From an uncultured Prevotella sp. (GTDB lineage: Bacteria > Bacteroidota > Bacteroidia > Bacteroidales > Bacteroidaceae): a DNA stretch of 64,000 nucleotides. Position 1 is the first letter of the stretch, and every line of letters begins with the position of its first letter. Location: contig USHW01000007.1 of NCBI GenBank assembly GCA_900554545.1, positions 1-64,000 of the forward strand, read 5' to 3'. Positions 1 to 9,641 of this stretch are shown piece after piece. The notes below the pieces were generated by a model. It was given only the letters and a program-made list of their open reading frames with translations. It was not told where the DNA came from and made no database searches. The position numbers and the translations under genes were made by a program.

Positions 1-801
<801 letters not shown>

Positions 802-952
802 ATAATTCCTTAATTTAACTTGTAACCTTCAAGGCCGCAGACCGTACAACGCCAGATTAAAACCCGGCGGCCGTACGGGCCGCGCTGCTCCTCGCCTGTG
901 TCAACTTTTCAAAGAACTTCGCTTCACAAGGGCTTGCCCCTCGAAAGCGGAT

Positions 953-985
953 GCAAAAGTACACACTTTACACGAACACACCAAA
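953..985 (-). promoter_or_regulatory. Promoter of the rRNA operon
   Basis: On the minus strand, TTTG (rc of 982-985) lies 20 nt before TACTTTTGC (rc of 953-961), matching the Bacteroidota -33/-7 pattern. Transcription would begin near 946, giving a leader of about 145 nt before the 16S gene. A second -7-like box, TACTTTTG (rc of 1082-1089), with a looser -33 could be an upstream tandem promoter. Confidence 0.7.
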
Positions 986-1250
986 CTTTACGGCAAGAAT
1001 TTTATCCAAATAGAATGACTTTAACATCCATTCACAAAACAAGACCCAAACAAGGGGGAATACACATTAATTATATATGCACAAAAGTAGAAACTGAAAG
1101 TTTGCCGATTTCCAAAATAACCTGCCTTTTACTTTACCTAACTCAAAGATAGAATACTTTATCACTTTCGCCAAGTTTTATGAATAAGCCGCATACTTAC
1201 GGCATACGCCTACTGTAAGAACCGGCTATCACTCAATTGCATGAAAACAA

Positions 1251-1282
1251 AAATTCGCTTGCCTTTTACGGCAAGCGAATTT
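1251..1282 (-). terminator. Rho-independent terminator after the OmpA-type gene
   Basis: The arms at 1251-1263 and 1270-1282 are perfect 13-nt complements with a 6-nt loop, followed on the minus strand by TTTTTGTTTT. It separates the OmpA-type gene from the rRNA promoter downstream on the same strand. The rest of 802-1321 is the rRNA leader and AT-rich promoter DNA; no gene is seen there. Confidence 0.85.
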
Positions 1283-1321
1283 ATCATTATCCAAAGAAAT
1301 AACTCCTATCCACCAAAACGC

Positions 1322-2197
1322 TTACTCCGCGCTGTCTGGAGCCTTGTCGATAAGGTCCATGAACTGGTCGAGCTTCGGAGTGATGATGATTTGGGTGCGG
1401 CGGTTGCGCTGCTTGCCAACTTCTGTATCGTTAGACGTAACGGGGTTGAACTCGCCACGGCCTCCGGCTGTGAGGCGTTTCGGCTCCACGCCGTACTGGT
1501 TGATGAGCGCCTGTACTACGCTTGACGCACGGAGGCAGGACAAATCCCAGTTGTTGCGGATGTTCTTCATCGACGCTGCCGATGTGTTTACAGGCACATT
1601 GTCGGTGTTACCTTCGATGAGCACGTCATAGTCCTTGTAGTCCTTGATGATTTTCGCTATCTTGCTGAGAGTCTCTGCAGCACGGTCGTTTATCTCATAG
1701 CTGCCGCTCTTGTAAAGCATGTTGTCTGCCAGAGAGATGTAAACCACGCCCTTGAGCACCTGCACGTCAACCTCTTTCAGCTCTTCCTTACTCAGCGAGC
1801 GTGTCAGGTTGTTAGTGAGTATGAGGTTGAGCGAGTCGCTCTTGCTCTTCACCTCAACCAAGTGGCGTATGTACTGGTTAGACTCGTTGATTTGGTCTAC
1901 AAGCTTTGAGATGTTCACCGTTGTCTGGTTGCTTGCCGTGAGGCTCTTGTCGAGCGAGCTTTGCAGTGACTCAAGCGTGCTCTTCGACTGTTCCAGCTGC
2001 TCTTCGAGGCTTGCCACACGTGTGCGGCTGGCTGCGAGCTGCGCGTTGGTGTCAGACAGTTTGTCCTGCGTGTCCTGGTATTTGCTTGTCAGCTCCTTGT
2101 TCTCAAGCTGGCAGTTTTCCAATTGTTTCTTGCTTACACAACTGCTTGCCAAAAGGCATCCCGCTATGAGCGAGAGGGCCAAAACATTCTTCTTCAT
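1322..2197 (-). CDS. OmpA-family lipoprotein with coiled-coil stalk
   Basis: A 291-residue protein. It has a lipoprotein signal with lipobox LASSC (Cys20), then a long heptad-rich coiled coil at about residues 25-130. An OmpA/MotB-type peptidoglycan-binding domain follows at about 155-275, with the TDNVP and NRRTQ motifs typical of the fold. It should sit in the outer membrane and hold peptidoglycan. The start was chosen at the Met that opens the signal peptide; the frame runs 23 codons further upstream, but that stretch crosses the -7 box at 2232-2240. It is transcribed alone and ends at a strong terminator. Family-level function is confident; the specific role is not known. Confidence 0.9.
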   Translation of the reverse strand: MKKNVLALSLIAGCLLASSCVSKKQLENCQLENKELTSKYQDTQDKLSDTNAQLAASRTRVASLEEQLEQSKSTLESLQSSLDKSLTASNQTTVNISKLVDQINESNQYIRHLVEVKSKSDSLNLILTNNLTRSLSKEELKEVDVQVLKGVVYISLADNMLYKSGSYEINDRAAETLSKIAKIIKDYKDYDVLIEGNTDNVPVNTSAASMKNIRNNWDLSCLRASSVVQALINQYGVEPKRLTAGGRGEFNPVTSNDTEVGKQRNRRTQIIITPKLDQFMDLIDKAPDSAE

Positions 2198-2231
2198 ACT
2201 ATAAATATTTACGTTTAATTGGTTATTTGTC

Positions 2232-2240
2232 GCAAAATTA
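2232..2240 (-). promoter_or_regulatory. -7 box of the OmpA-type gene
   Basis: The minus strand reads TAATTTTGC, a full TAnnTTTG match, about 35 nt upstream of the chosen ATG. No clear TTTG -33 is seen; a TTGG lies roughly at that distance. Confidence 0.6.
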
Positions 2241-2387
2241 CATATAAGACGCGCTATTTGCGCCAACGTTGAAAGGCATTAACTTAAATTAACCACGCCA
2301 AGGTGCGCCATGCCTTCCATAAAAAACAGTCCAATGCGCTCCGAACCATGTCGGGGCGCACCGGACTTTTTAACGCAGCCTTTGGCT

Positions 2388-2678
2388 TCAGCAATACTGG
2401 AACTGGTTTACTTGCGGGAATTTGGCCATCGTCTTCGACAGCTTTATCGTCCATATCCCATACGTCTGGCGTATGTTTTGCGGCAAGAGGTTTGAATCCC
2501 TCATCTTCATGAGCAAATCCCTAAGAGGAGAACCAGGGCTGGGCTGGGAGTCTTTTAACAAACCGACACGTTCCAACTCCATGTTGGCTTCCATGTCGTC
2601 AATTTCCTTCTTGCCCTTGGTAACCATATATTCGTCAAGGCAGGAAAGGATAGCCGAAAATTTCTTGAAATCTACCAT
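2388..2678 (-). CDS. Small conserved-type hypothetical protein
   Basis: A 96-residue protein beginning MVDFKKFSAIL that I do not recognise. It is mostly charged and helical, with no signal peptide and no membrane segment. What supports it as a real gene is position: an excellent promoter (TTTG, 19 nt, TATATTTG) ends about 30 nt before this ATG. The frame extends 25 codons further upstream, but those codons lie inside the promoter, so the internal Met is the better start. It is flanked by the OmpA-type gene and cdaA, all on the minus strand. Function unknown. Confidence 0.65.
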   Translation of the reverse strand: MVDFKKFSAILSCLDEYMVTKGKKEIDDMEANMELERVGLLKDSQPSPGSPLRDLLMKMRDSNLLPQNIRQTYGIWTIKLSKTMAKFPQVNQFQYC

Positions 2679-2708
2679 GACACTAAAGTTATAAGTATTG
2701 ACACGCCA

Positions 2709-2739
2709 CAAATATACATTTTTCTTTTGAAAAAACAAA
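2709..2739 (-). promoter_or_regulatory. Promoter of the small hypothetical gene
   Basis: The minus strand has TTTG (rc of 2736-2739), a 19-nt spacer and TATATTTG (rc of 2709-2716). Both boxes and the spacing fit the Bacteroidota consensus. Confidence 0.7.
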
Positions 2740-2903
2740 ATATTACGGAACAAAATCTTGCTCCGGCAGGGCTTTTAAACTTTTTTATCTATTTTACAAA
2801 CAAACTACAATCAAAACAGTGCGTTCAAATTATAAATTATAATGTTGTAACATGTATTTCTTACGGATTGAAAGAAAAGCCTCGTCTACAGGCGGCTTCC
2901 TTG

Positions 2904-3674
2904 TCAGATGTCGAGTTCGCGTGTAAGTATGCTTTCAAGCTGTTCGGCCGACAGGCGCAAGTGGAACTGCCCACGTATGGCTACGGATATGCGCCCGGTC
3001 TCTTCCGACACGACGATGGCTATCGCGTCGCTGTCCTGCGATATGCCCATGGCGGCGCGGTGGCGCAGCCCGAGTTCCTTGGGGATGTCGAAGTTGTGGC
3101 TTACCGGCAGAATGCAGCCGGCGGCGCGTATCCTGTTCTTTGATATGACCATTGCCCCGTCATGCAGCGGCGAGTTCTTGAAGAATATGTTTTCTATCAG
3201 GCGCTGGTTTATGTTGGCGTCGATTACGTCGCCCGTAGCAATCACTTCGTCGAGCGGCGTAAGCCGTTCTATCACGATAAGCGCGCCCACCTTGTTCTTG
3301 CCCATGCTCATGCAGGCCATCACAACGGGCATGATGGCCTCCATGTCGCCCTTGTCTTTTTTCTCGCCCGACGAAAACAGGCGTATTATGCTGTTCACCT
3401 TGCGGTGCGTGCCGAGGTTGTAAAGAAACTTGCGGATTTCTTCCTGGAAGAGTATTATTATGGCGATAACGCCCACGCTCACCAATTTGTCCATGATGCT
3501 GCCCAAGAGGCGCATCTCGAGCACCTGGCTTACGAACAGCCACATCAGGATGAACACCATGATGCCGATGAACACATTTATTGACCGCGACTCCCTCATG
3601 AGGCGGTAAATGTAGTAAAGCATCAGGGCGACACACAGTATGTCGATAAAGTCTTTTATGCCGAAGTCAAACAT
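2904..3674 (-). CDS. cdaA: Diadenylate cyclase CdaA (c-di-AMP synthase)
   Basis: This 256-residue enzyme makes cyclic di-AMP from two ATP at the inner membrane. Three hydrophobic helices (about 8-26, 33-52 and 63-77) precede the DisA_N-type catalytic domain (about 100-250). The two signature motifs are intact: DGA at 172-174 within SPLHDGAM, and RHR at 204-206 within LGLRHRAAMG. The length is normal for CdaA. It lies 181 nt downstream of folP on the same strand, a pairing common in this phylum. c-di-AMP is generally tied to wall and osmotic homeostasis, in line with the murF and ddl genes elsewhere in the window. No partner such as CdaR or a c-di-AMP phosphodiesterase is seen here. Confidence 0.95.
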   Translation of the reverse strand: MFDFGIKDFIDILCVALMLYYIYRLMRESRSINVFIGIMVFILMWLFVSQVLEMRLLGSIMDKLVSVGVIAIIILFQEEIRKFLYNLGTHRKVNSIIRLFSSGEKKDKGDMEAIMPVVMACMSMGKNKVGALIVIERLTPLDEVIATGDVIDANINQRLIENIFFKNSPLHDGAMVISKNRIRAAGCILPVSHNFDIPKELGLRHRAAMGISQDSDAIAIVVSEETGRISVAIRGQFHLRLSAEQLESILTRELDI

Positions 3675-3855
3675 TTGGGATGTCCTATAAATTCTGATTT
3701 AACCATAATGGGATGCTTAATCTTTTTTATTTCGGTCGCCTTTTATATTTTACCGGCGTCATTTTGCCAAGTTTCATCGGCCATATAGTCCGCTATACTC
3801 CCTCTTCAACTTGCAAACTGACACTCGCTAAAATGAAAAACCGCCTCGACATAAT

Positions 3856-4743
3856 TTACAGAACATCCCAATATCTCATCGTTTCTTTCACTATTTTCAC
3901 GGCCTCGACACATTCCTTCACGTCGTGTACGCGCAGTATCGACGCACCGCCAAGAACCGTCGCGAGGACGTTTGCCGCCACGGTGCCCGTCAGCGCGCCT
4001 GCGGCATCGGTGCCGAGAAGGCGCGAAATCATCGACTTGCGCGACACTCCGGCCAGCACCGGCAGCCCCATCTCGCGCAGGCGGCCCATCCGGGCGAGCA
4101 CTTCGTAGTTCTCGCCAAGCGTTTTTCCGAAGCCGAAACCGGGGTCGAGGATGATGTCTTTCTGCCCGAGGTCGCGAAGGAGCTGCACCTTCGGCGCAAA
4201 ATCCTGCATTATGCTGACGATGTTCGGACGTGAAGACATTAATATATAAGGCACTCCCAACCGTGCCGCCTCCGCGAATATCGGTGGCGCATCGTTATCG
4301 GAAACGCCGCGGTAAGCGCTTTCAAGCATCTCCTCGCCGCCGAAAGCCCCCTCTACGTTGCCGCCAGATACGTCGTTGATGATGGCCGCGCCATACTCCT
4401 CGACCGACATCCGCGCCACTTCGGGACGGAAAGTGTCAACCGAAACCACGGCATCAGGCTCGGCCATGCGCACCGCCTTCAAGGCCATGCGCATACGCTC
4501 CATCTCCTCACCGGCCGTAACCTTGGCCGCGCCGGGGCGCGTGGAGTAAGCCCCCACGTCAATGACAGCCCCGCCCTCGGCCACTATTTGGCTGGCGCGC
4601 GAGGCTATTTCCTCTTCTGTCTGCCGGCGGCTTCCGGCGTAAAACGAGTCGGGCGTGGCGTTGAGTATGCCCATCACCAGCGGCTCCGACAAGTCCAAGA
4701 GCCGTCCGCCTACATTTATCGTATATGGAATGAGTCCTTTCAT
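3856..4743 (-). CDS. folP: Dihydropteroate synthase
   Basis: Folate pathway enzyme joining p-aminobenzoate to the pterin pyrophosphate; cytoplasmic TIM barrel, 295 residues from the chosen start. Motifs visible: MGILNATPDSF (about 24-34), NDVSGG in the middle, DPGFGFGKT (the phosphate and pterin region) and VSRKSM near the C-terminus. The open frame extends 35 codons upstream, but that stretch contains a perfect -7 box (TACCTTTGC, rc of 4750-4758). The start was therefore placed at the ATG opening MKGLIPYTINVGG. This leaves a leader of only a few nucleotides. cdaA follows downstream on the same strand. Confidence 0.95.
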   Translation of the reverse strand: MKGLIPYTINVGGRLLDLSEPLVMGILNATPDSFYAGSRRQTEEEIASRASQIVAEGGAVIDVGAYSTRPGAAKVTAGEEMERMRMALKAVRMAEPDAVVSVDTFRPEVARMSVEEYGAAIINDVSGGNVEGAFGGEEMLESAYRGVSDNDAPPIFAEAARLGVPYILMSSRPNIVSIMQDFAPKVQLLRDLGQKDIILDPGFGFGKTLGENYEVLARMGRLREMGLPVLAGVSRKSMISRLLGTDAAGALTGTVAANVLATVLGGASILRVHDVKECVEAVKIVKETMRYWDVL

Positions 4744-4749
4744 ACATTG

Positions 4750-4758
4750 GCAAAGGTA
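4750..4758 (-). promoter_or_regulatory. -7 box of folP
   Basis: The minus strand reads TACCTTTGC, a perfect consensus, only 7 nt before the folP ATG. It rules out the longer upstream reading of folP and implies a nearly leaderless transcript. Confidence 0.6.
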
Positions 4759-5029
4759 ATCAATAATATCGACACACGGAGGCTTTTGACGTTTTTTATC
4801 TATATATTTCATCGCCATGACAAACAAATTGACTATGCGGACATACATGCACGAAGTAAAAAGTCATGACAAAACAAATTTGCGAACCAGACAACCCTAC
4901 CTTAAAAAGCCAACCCACGGAAAGCGGGAAAGGGCCTCGTTATGACACATTTTGCAATCTACGTATGGCAAAACGACAGCTAAACAGGACACGAAACACG
5001 TCTAAAAGCACGATCGAAGACTGTCTGTT

Positions 5030-5136
5030 GCCATGTAAAAAACCATGTTTTGCAATACAAAAAGCCACCTTTTGCATCTACAATCAACGCCGCCTGATAC
5101 GCACTCCGTCACAACTCACTGACTATCAACGCGCTA
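5030..5136 (+). repeat. Degenerate R-type 22-nt array (R1) with lead motif
   Basis: Two 22-nt units at 5030-5051 and 5052-5073 share the plan 'six-base linker, A-run, GCC, T-run'. A separate copy of the lead motif, TGACTATCAACGCG, begins at 5120 and is followed by decayed unit-like sequence. It lies in the folP/murF divergent gap. Apart from this, the hairpins at 5291-5320 and 5338-5360, and the murF promoter, 4849-5440 holds no convincing gene. Confidence 0.6.
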
Positions 5137-5337
5137 CGCAAAACGATGAAAAACAACCGTTTTTCAGCCAAAAAGCCGGTTTGCCGCATGCCGACGGCAT
5201 TCTCAGGGCGTTAATCCGCCGATACGTGAGATGAAGACTGAATGACATTCCACCCATCAAAACGGACAGACTCCGCACGCAGATGCAGCTCCTCCCCTCG
5301 GGGAGGCCGGGAGGGGGCTTCCCCTTATGATGAAAAT

Positions 5338-5360
5338 AAAAGGGCACTTCGCGCCCTTTT
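5338..5360 (+). terminator. Hairpin with T-run before the murF promoter
   Basis: The arms AAAAGGGC (5338-5345) and GCCCTTTT (5353-5360) form a short stem followed by CTTTTG. A GC-rich partial inverted repeat (about 5291-5320) lies just upstream. It could insulate murF from upstream transcription. Confidence 0.5.
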
Positions 5361-5484
5361 CTTTTGTGCTTCACTCGGCTTGCACTATCTTTACATAACA
5401 TAGGCTGCGCCTCGGAAGCAAAAAGAAAAGTGTTTTTCAAGCCCTTTTCTTTTGTGCTTCACTCGGCTTGCACTATCTTTGCAT
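5353..5484 (+). repeat. 44-bp direct duplication carrying the murF promoter
   Basis: The segments 5353-5396 and 5441-5484 match at 43 of 44 positions and start 88 bp apart. Both carry TTTG, 19 nt, then TATCTTT. Only the downstream copy keeps the final G of the -7 box (TATCTTTGC against TATCTTTAC). The sequence between them is roughly an inverted copy of the same element (GGAAGCAAAAAGAAAAG against CTTTTCTTTTGTGCTTC). Confidence 0.85.
5451..5482 (+). promoter_or_regulatory. murF promoter
   Basis: TTTG at 5451-5454, a 19-nt spacer and TATCTTTGC at 5474-5482 give a textbook Bacteroidota promoter. It ends about 20 nt before the murF ATG. Confidence 0.8.
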
Positions 5485-5502
5485 CGATTTAAGGATACTG
5501 AA

Positions 5503-6801
5503 ATGGACATATCAGAACTTTACAAAATCTTCACCGCGCACCCGGAGGTCACGACCGACAGCCGCGACTGTCCCGAAGGCTCAATCTTCTTCGCACTGAA
5601 AGGCGCGTCGTTCGACGGCAACGCCTTCGCAGGAAAAGCTCTGGAACAGGGCTGCGCATACGCCGTAATCGACGAAAAAGAGTATGCCGCAGAGGGCGAC
5701 AGCCGCTACATCGTAGTTGACGACTGCCTTAAAACCCTGCAACGGCTGGCAAACCGCCACCGCCGCACACTCGGAACAAAAATCATCGGAATAACCGGCA
5801 CCAACGGAAAAACCACCACAAAGGAACTGCTGGCCGCCGTTCTGGGCGAGCGTTACAACGTGCTTTACACGCAGGGCAACTTCAACAACGACATCGGCGT
5901 GCCGAAAACACTGCTGCGACTGACCAAGGAACACGAGATAGCCGTAATCGAAATGGGCGCCAGCCATCCTGGTGACATCAAGACACTGGTTGACATCGTT
6001 GAGCCTGACTGCGGCCTCATCACCAACGTGGGGCGCGCCCACCTGCAAGGGTTCGGCTCGTTCGAGGGCGTTGTGCGCACCAAGGGGGAGCTGTATGACT
6101 ATCTGCGCGCACACGGCGGCACGGCGTTCATCAACGCAGGCGACGAGCACCTGACGGGCATTTCGTGGGGTCTTGACCTTATTAAATATGGACTTGAGGG
6201 CACTGAAGGAGCCACGGTGACGGGCGAAGTGACCGTATGCGACCCTTACCTGAACTTCCGCTGGCGCACGCCTGCCGGCCAATGGCATGACGTAAAGACG
6301 CACATCATAGGCAGTTACAACATGATGAACATGCTCGCAGCAGCCTGCGCCGGGCTTCACTTCGGCGTAACGCCCGAACAGACAGACCACGCCTTGTCGT
6401 CATACGTTCCCAAAAACAACCGCTCGGAACTTGAAGTCACGGCGCACAACAGCCTCATCATCGACGCATACAACGCCAACCCGACCAGTATGAACGCCGC
6501 TCTCGTGAACTTCCGAGACATGAAGGCCGACAGGAAAATGGCCATCTTAGGCGACATGGGAGAGCTTGGCGCGGTGAGCGCGGAGGAACACCAGCGCGTG
6601 GCCGACTTCCTAAAGACAGCAGGTTTTGACGAAGTGTGGCTCGTCGGGACGGAGTTCGGCAAGACGGACTGCCCCTTCCGCAAGTTCAGCGACGTTGAGG
6701 AAGTGAAAAAAGAGATAGAAGCCAGCCGCCCCGAAGGCTTCTGCATACTGATAAAAGGCAGCAACTCGACACGGCTGTATCAGTTGCCGGGATTGTTGTA
6801 A
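5503..6801 (+). CDS. murF: UDP-MurNAc-tripeptide:D-Ala-D-Ala ligase
   Basis: Cytoplasmic Mur ligase, 432 residues, that adds the D-Ala-D-Ala dipeptide to the UDP-MurNAc tripeptide in peptidoglycan synthesis. The N-terminal uridine-binding part includes TTDSR at 17-21. The ATP site is GITGTNGKTTTKE (about 96-108), followed by GNFNNDIGVP and EMGASHPGDI of the central domain, then DAYNANPTS and ILGDMGELG of the C-terminal domain. The Met at 5503 follows the promoter directly; a longer frame from 5452 would overlap the promoter. It works after ddl (16.7 kb), which makes its dipeptide substrate. The gene ends at the edge of a 50-bp perfect inverted repeat. Confidence 0.96.
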   Translation: MDISELYKIFTAHPEVTTDSRDCPEGSIFFALKGASFDGNAFAGKALEQGCAYAVIDEKEYAAEGDSRYIVVDDCLKTLQRLANRHRRTLGTKIIGITGTNGKTTTKELLAAVLGERYNVLYTQGNFNNDIGVPKTLLRLTKEHEIAVIEMGASHPGDIKTLVDIVEPDCGLITNVGRAHLQGFGSFEGVVRTKGELYDYLRAHGGTAFINAGDEHLTGISWGLDLIKYGLEGTEGATVTGEVTVCDPYLNFRWRTPAGQWHDVKTHIIGSYNMMNMLAAACAGLHFGVTPEQTDHALSSYVPKNNRSELEVTAHNSLIIDAYNANPTSMNAALVNFRDMKADRKMAILGDMGELGAVSAEEHQRVADFLKTAGFDEVWLVGTEFGKTDCPFRKFSDVEEVKKEIEASRPEGFCILIKGSNSTRLYQLPGLL

Positions 6802-6809
6802 GAATTTTA

Positions 6810-6935
6810 AGGAATTTATAGAAGTTAGAGAAGGTATAGAAGTTAAAGCCAAATGCTTTGCCAATTGAACAAAAGGGCTGCAAACAAAGCATTTGGCTTT
6901 AACTTCTATACCTTCTCTAACTTCTATAAATTCCT
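6810..6935. repeat. P-type hairpin P1, 50-bp perfect arms, between convergent genes
   Basis: The arms 6810-6859 and 6886-6935 are complementary at 50 of 50 positions around a 26-nt loop. The left arm is built on a 9-nt period (AGAAGTTAG, AGAAGGTAT, AGAAGTTAA). It fills the whole gap between the murF stop and the aminotransferase stop, touching the latter. It probably acts as a bidirectional terminator. Confidence 0.95.
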
Positions 6936-8109
6936 ATCTTCCCGAACACTCCTTGACATACTCCGCAAACAGCTCAAGCCCCTTCATCATCACCGAACGG
7001 GGACATGCTATGTTCACGCGGACGAACGGGCGGTCGTGTTCGCCGTACATCTCGCCGTCGTTAAGCCAAAGTTTTTTCTCGTTAAGAAGCTCGTCCACAA
7101 TGGCGGTTGACGGCTTTCCGAGCGCCGAGCAGTCGAGCCACACAAGGTAAGTGGCCTCCAGCTTGGTAACAGGAATTTGCGGAATGTTCTTCGCAAAAAA
7201 CTCTTTCAGGCACTCGTAGTTGCCGTGCAGATAAGCCAGCAGTTCTTCAAGCCACTCCTCTCCGCCGTTATACGCCGCCTGAAGGGCGGTAACCCCGAAC
7301 GGACTTACGTCGCAAACCTCGTTTATGTTGATGGCTTTGTCAATGCGGCGGCGCACGTCATCGTCAGCCGCAGTTATGTTGGCAATCTGCGTTCCGGCAA
7401 TGTTGAATGTCTTTGTCGGCGCTGTACACGTTGCCGAATGCGTCAGGAAATCGTCAGAAAGCGATGCGAACGGAGTGTACTTGTAGCCCGGCATAACGAT
7501 GTCGCAGTGTATTTCGTCCGACAAAACGAACACTCCGTGCTTCATGCAGATGTCGCCCATACGGCGCAATTCGCCGGCAGTCCACGCACGTCCGGCAGGG
7601 TTATGGGGGTTGCACAGCAGGAAGAGCTTGACCTTCGGGTCGGCGGCACGACGCTCGAAGTCGTCAAAATCAATTGTATAAGTGCCGTCGGCGTAAACCA
7701 GCTTGTTGTCTTCCATCACGCAGCCGTTGTTCCGTATGGACGAGAAGAAGCAGTTGTAAACCGGCGTCTGCACAAGCACCTTGTCGCCGGGAACGGTCAT
7801 CGCCTTGATGACAGCAGACACAGCAGGCACCACACCGGTGGTATATATTATCCACTCACGCCGCATGCGCCAGCCGTGGCGGCGGTCAAACCAGTTGATT
7901 ACGGCCTCGTAATACGAGTCGGGCACATGCTCGTAGCCGAACACTCCGTGGTCAACCCTCCTGCGCAAAGCCTCTATTATGCACGGCGCTGTGCGGAAAT
8001 CCATGTCCGCAACCCACATGGGCAACGCGCCATCTACGTGTCCGCCGTCCCACTTCTCGCTGTCAGTGCCGCGGCGGTCTACAATCTCGTCAAAATCAAA
8101 TCTTGCCAT
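6934..8109 (-). CDS. MalY/PatB-family PLP aminotransferase (cystathionine beta-lyase type)
   Basis: A 391-residue fold-type I PLP enzyme. Features: MWVADMDF near residue 31 (typical of the MalY/PatB group), NPHNPAGR at 167-174, SDEIHCD at 197-203 and the PLP lysine K233 in PTKTFNIAG. Members cleave C-S bonds of cystathionine or cysteine, or act as aminotransferases; the sequence does not decide between these. The start was put at the ATG 33 nt below a perfect -7 box; the 85 codons of open frame further upstream look non-coding. It is divergent from the inositol-phosphate synthase gene and convergent with murF. Confidence 0.88.
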   Translation of the reverse strand: MARFDFDEIVDRRGTDSEKWDGGHVDGALPMWVADMDFRTAPCIIEALRRRVDHGVFGYEHVPDSYYEAVINWFDRRHGWRMRREWIIYTTGVVPAVSAVIKAMTVPGDKVLVQTPVYNCFFSSIRNNGCVMEDNKLVYADGTYTIDFDDFERRAADPKVKLFLLCNPHNPAGRAWTAGELRRMGDICMKHGVFVLSDEIHCDIVMPGYKYTPFASLSDDFLTHSATCTAPTKTFNIAGTQIANITAADDDVRRRIDKAININEVCDVSPFGVTALQAAYNGGEEWLEELLAYLHGNYECLKEFFAKNIPQIPVTKLEATYLVWLDCSALGKPSTAIVDELLNEKKLWLNDGEMYGEHDRPFVRVNIACPRSVMMKGLELFAEYVKECSGR

Positions 8110-8141
8110 AACATTATCATAATAAGTTCCACTTGTATGGC

Positions 8142-8150
8142 GCAAAGTTA
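8142..8150 (-). promoter_or_regulatory. -7 box of the aminotransferase gene
   Basis: The minus strand reads TAACTTTGC, a perfect consensus. The -33 region is unclear. Confidence 0.6.
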
Positions 8151-8257
8151 CTAAAGAAACAGCGTAAAATAAGTGGATACACCACAACAAAAACATGCTT
8201 TTCCTGATAAATGTGTATAAAATAAGTAAAAAAACTATTTCTATAAATGTTTTTTTG

Positions 8258-8266
8258 TACTTTCGC
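8258..8266 (+). promoter_or_regulatory. Likely -7 box of the inositol-phosphate synthase operon
   Basis: TACTTTCGC departs from the consensus at one base and lies about 70 nt before the chosen start, in an AT-rich divergent region. Confidence 0.45.
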
Positions 8267-8336
8267 GGATTGTAAAGCCTATCAGGCGCATATTGAAAAA
8301 GACATAATCCAACGACATAAAACTCACGGCAAAAAG

Positions 8337-9641
8337 ATGAAAGAAAACAATGTAAAGCCGGCAACAGGCAAACTTGGCATATTGTGCGTCGGCCTCGGAG
8401 CTGTCAGCACCACATTCATGGCAGGCACAATGATGATACGCAAAGGCATGGGCAAGCCCATAGGCTCAATCACGCAGATGGCGAAAATACGCGTAGGGAA
8501 GGGTGACGGCAAGCAATACAAGCATGTATCAGACATTGTTCCGATGCCGACTCTTGACGATATCGTGTTCGGAGCGTGGGACATCCTGCCCGGAAACGCT
8601 TTCGAAAGCGCGCTCAACGCCGAAGTGCTGAGGGACAGGGACATCTATCCCGTAAAGCAGGAGCTTGAAAGCATACAACCGATGCGCGGCGTTTACGACC
8701 CCGATTACGTCAAGGCCATCGACGGGACATGGGCCAAGGACACACAGCTTACGCGCTGGGAGCTTATGGAACAGGTGCGCGAAGACATACGCACGTTCAA
8801 GAAGAAGAACGGATGCAGCCGCGTTGTGGTTGTCTGGGCGGCCTCGACCGAAATTTACGTGCCGCGCGAAGACAGTGTGCACGGCAGCCTTGAAACGCTT
8901 GAAGCGGCTATGAAAGCCGACGACCGCAAGCACATTTCACCGTCCATGTGCTATGCTTTTGCCGCCATTTCAGAGGAAGCACCGTTCATAATGGGTGCTC
9001 CGAACACATGTCTCGACATTCCGGCGATATGGGAACTGGCCGAAAAGCACCGCGTTCCGATAGCCGGAAAGGACTTCAAGACCGGCCAGACGATGATGAA
9101 GACTGTCCTGTCGGCTGCCTTCCGCACACGCATGCTGGGAGTTAACGGATGGTTCTCTACCAACATCCTCGGCAACAGGGACGGTCTCGTGCTTGACGTT
9201 CCTGAGAATTTCAAGACCAAGGAAGTGAGCAAGCTCGGCGTGATTGACACCATATTGAGAAAAGAAGAATATCCCGAGCTTTACGGAGACATATTCCACA
9301 AGGTGCGCATCAACTACTATCCGCCGCGCAACGACAACAAGGAAGGATGGGACAACATCGACATATTCGGCTGGATGGGCTATCCCATGCAGATAAAAGT
9401 CGACTTCCTGTGCAAGGACTCCATACTGGCCGCACCGCTGTTGCTTGACCTCGCCCTGCTGGGCGACCTCGCGGCACGCGCCGGAAAGAGCGGAATACAG
9501 TCATGGCTGTCGTTCTACATGAAGAATCCGATGCACGCCGACGGCGAAGAACCTGTACACGACCTGTTCCAACAGTACACTATGTTGAAGAACGCGCTCC
9601 GCGAAATGGGCGGATATGAAGCCGATGAAGAAATTGACTGA
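8337..9641 (+). CDS. ino1: myo-inositol-1-phosphate synthase
   Basis: A 434-residue NAD-dependent enzyme turning glucose-6-phosphate into inositol-1-phosphate. The NAD fold opens with GILCVGLGAVSTTFMAG (about 14-30). The family core GKDFKTGQTMMKTVL and the NNKEGWDNIDIFGW stretch are intact. The start at MKENNVKP follows AAAAAG; an upstream in-frame start at 8247 would precede the promoter. In gut Bacteroidota this enzyme feeds inositol phospholipid and sphingolipid synthesis, but no phosphatidylinositol synthase or inositol phosphatase gene is present in this window. The next gene overlaps it by 26 nt, so the three genes to 11.87 kb look like one operon. Confidence 0.95.
   Translation: MKENNVKPATGKLGILCVGLGAVSTTFMAGTMMIRKGMGKPIGSITQMAKIRVGKGDGKQYKHVSDIVPMPTLDDIVFGAWDILPGNAFESALNAEVLRDRDIYPVKQELESIQPMRGVYDPDYVKAIDGTWAKDTQLTRWELMEQVREDIRTFKKKNGCSRVVVVWAASTEIYVPREDSVHGSLETLEAAMKADDRKHISPSMCYAFAAISEEAPFIMGAPNTCLDIPAIWELAEKHRVPIAGKDFKTGQTMMKTVLSAAFRTRMLGVNGWFSTNILGNRDGLVLDVPENFKTKEVSKLGVIDTILRKEEYPELYGDIFHKVRINYYPPRNDNKEGWDNIDIFGWMGYPMQIKVDFLCKDSILAAPLLLDLALLGDLAARAGKSGIQSWLSFYMKNPMHADGEEPVHDLFQQYTMLKNALREMGGYEADEEID

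Noticed and set aside
4866..5234. 122-codon frame between folP and murF
   Set aside because: Its translation follows the A/T runs of degenerate R units; no protein-like composition and no promoter.
7177..8154. 325-codon plus-strand frame
   Set aside because: Shadow of the PLP aminotransferase, whose catalytic motifs are all present on the minus strand.
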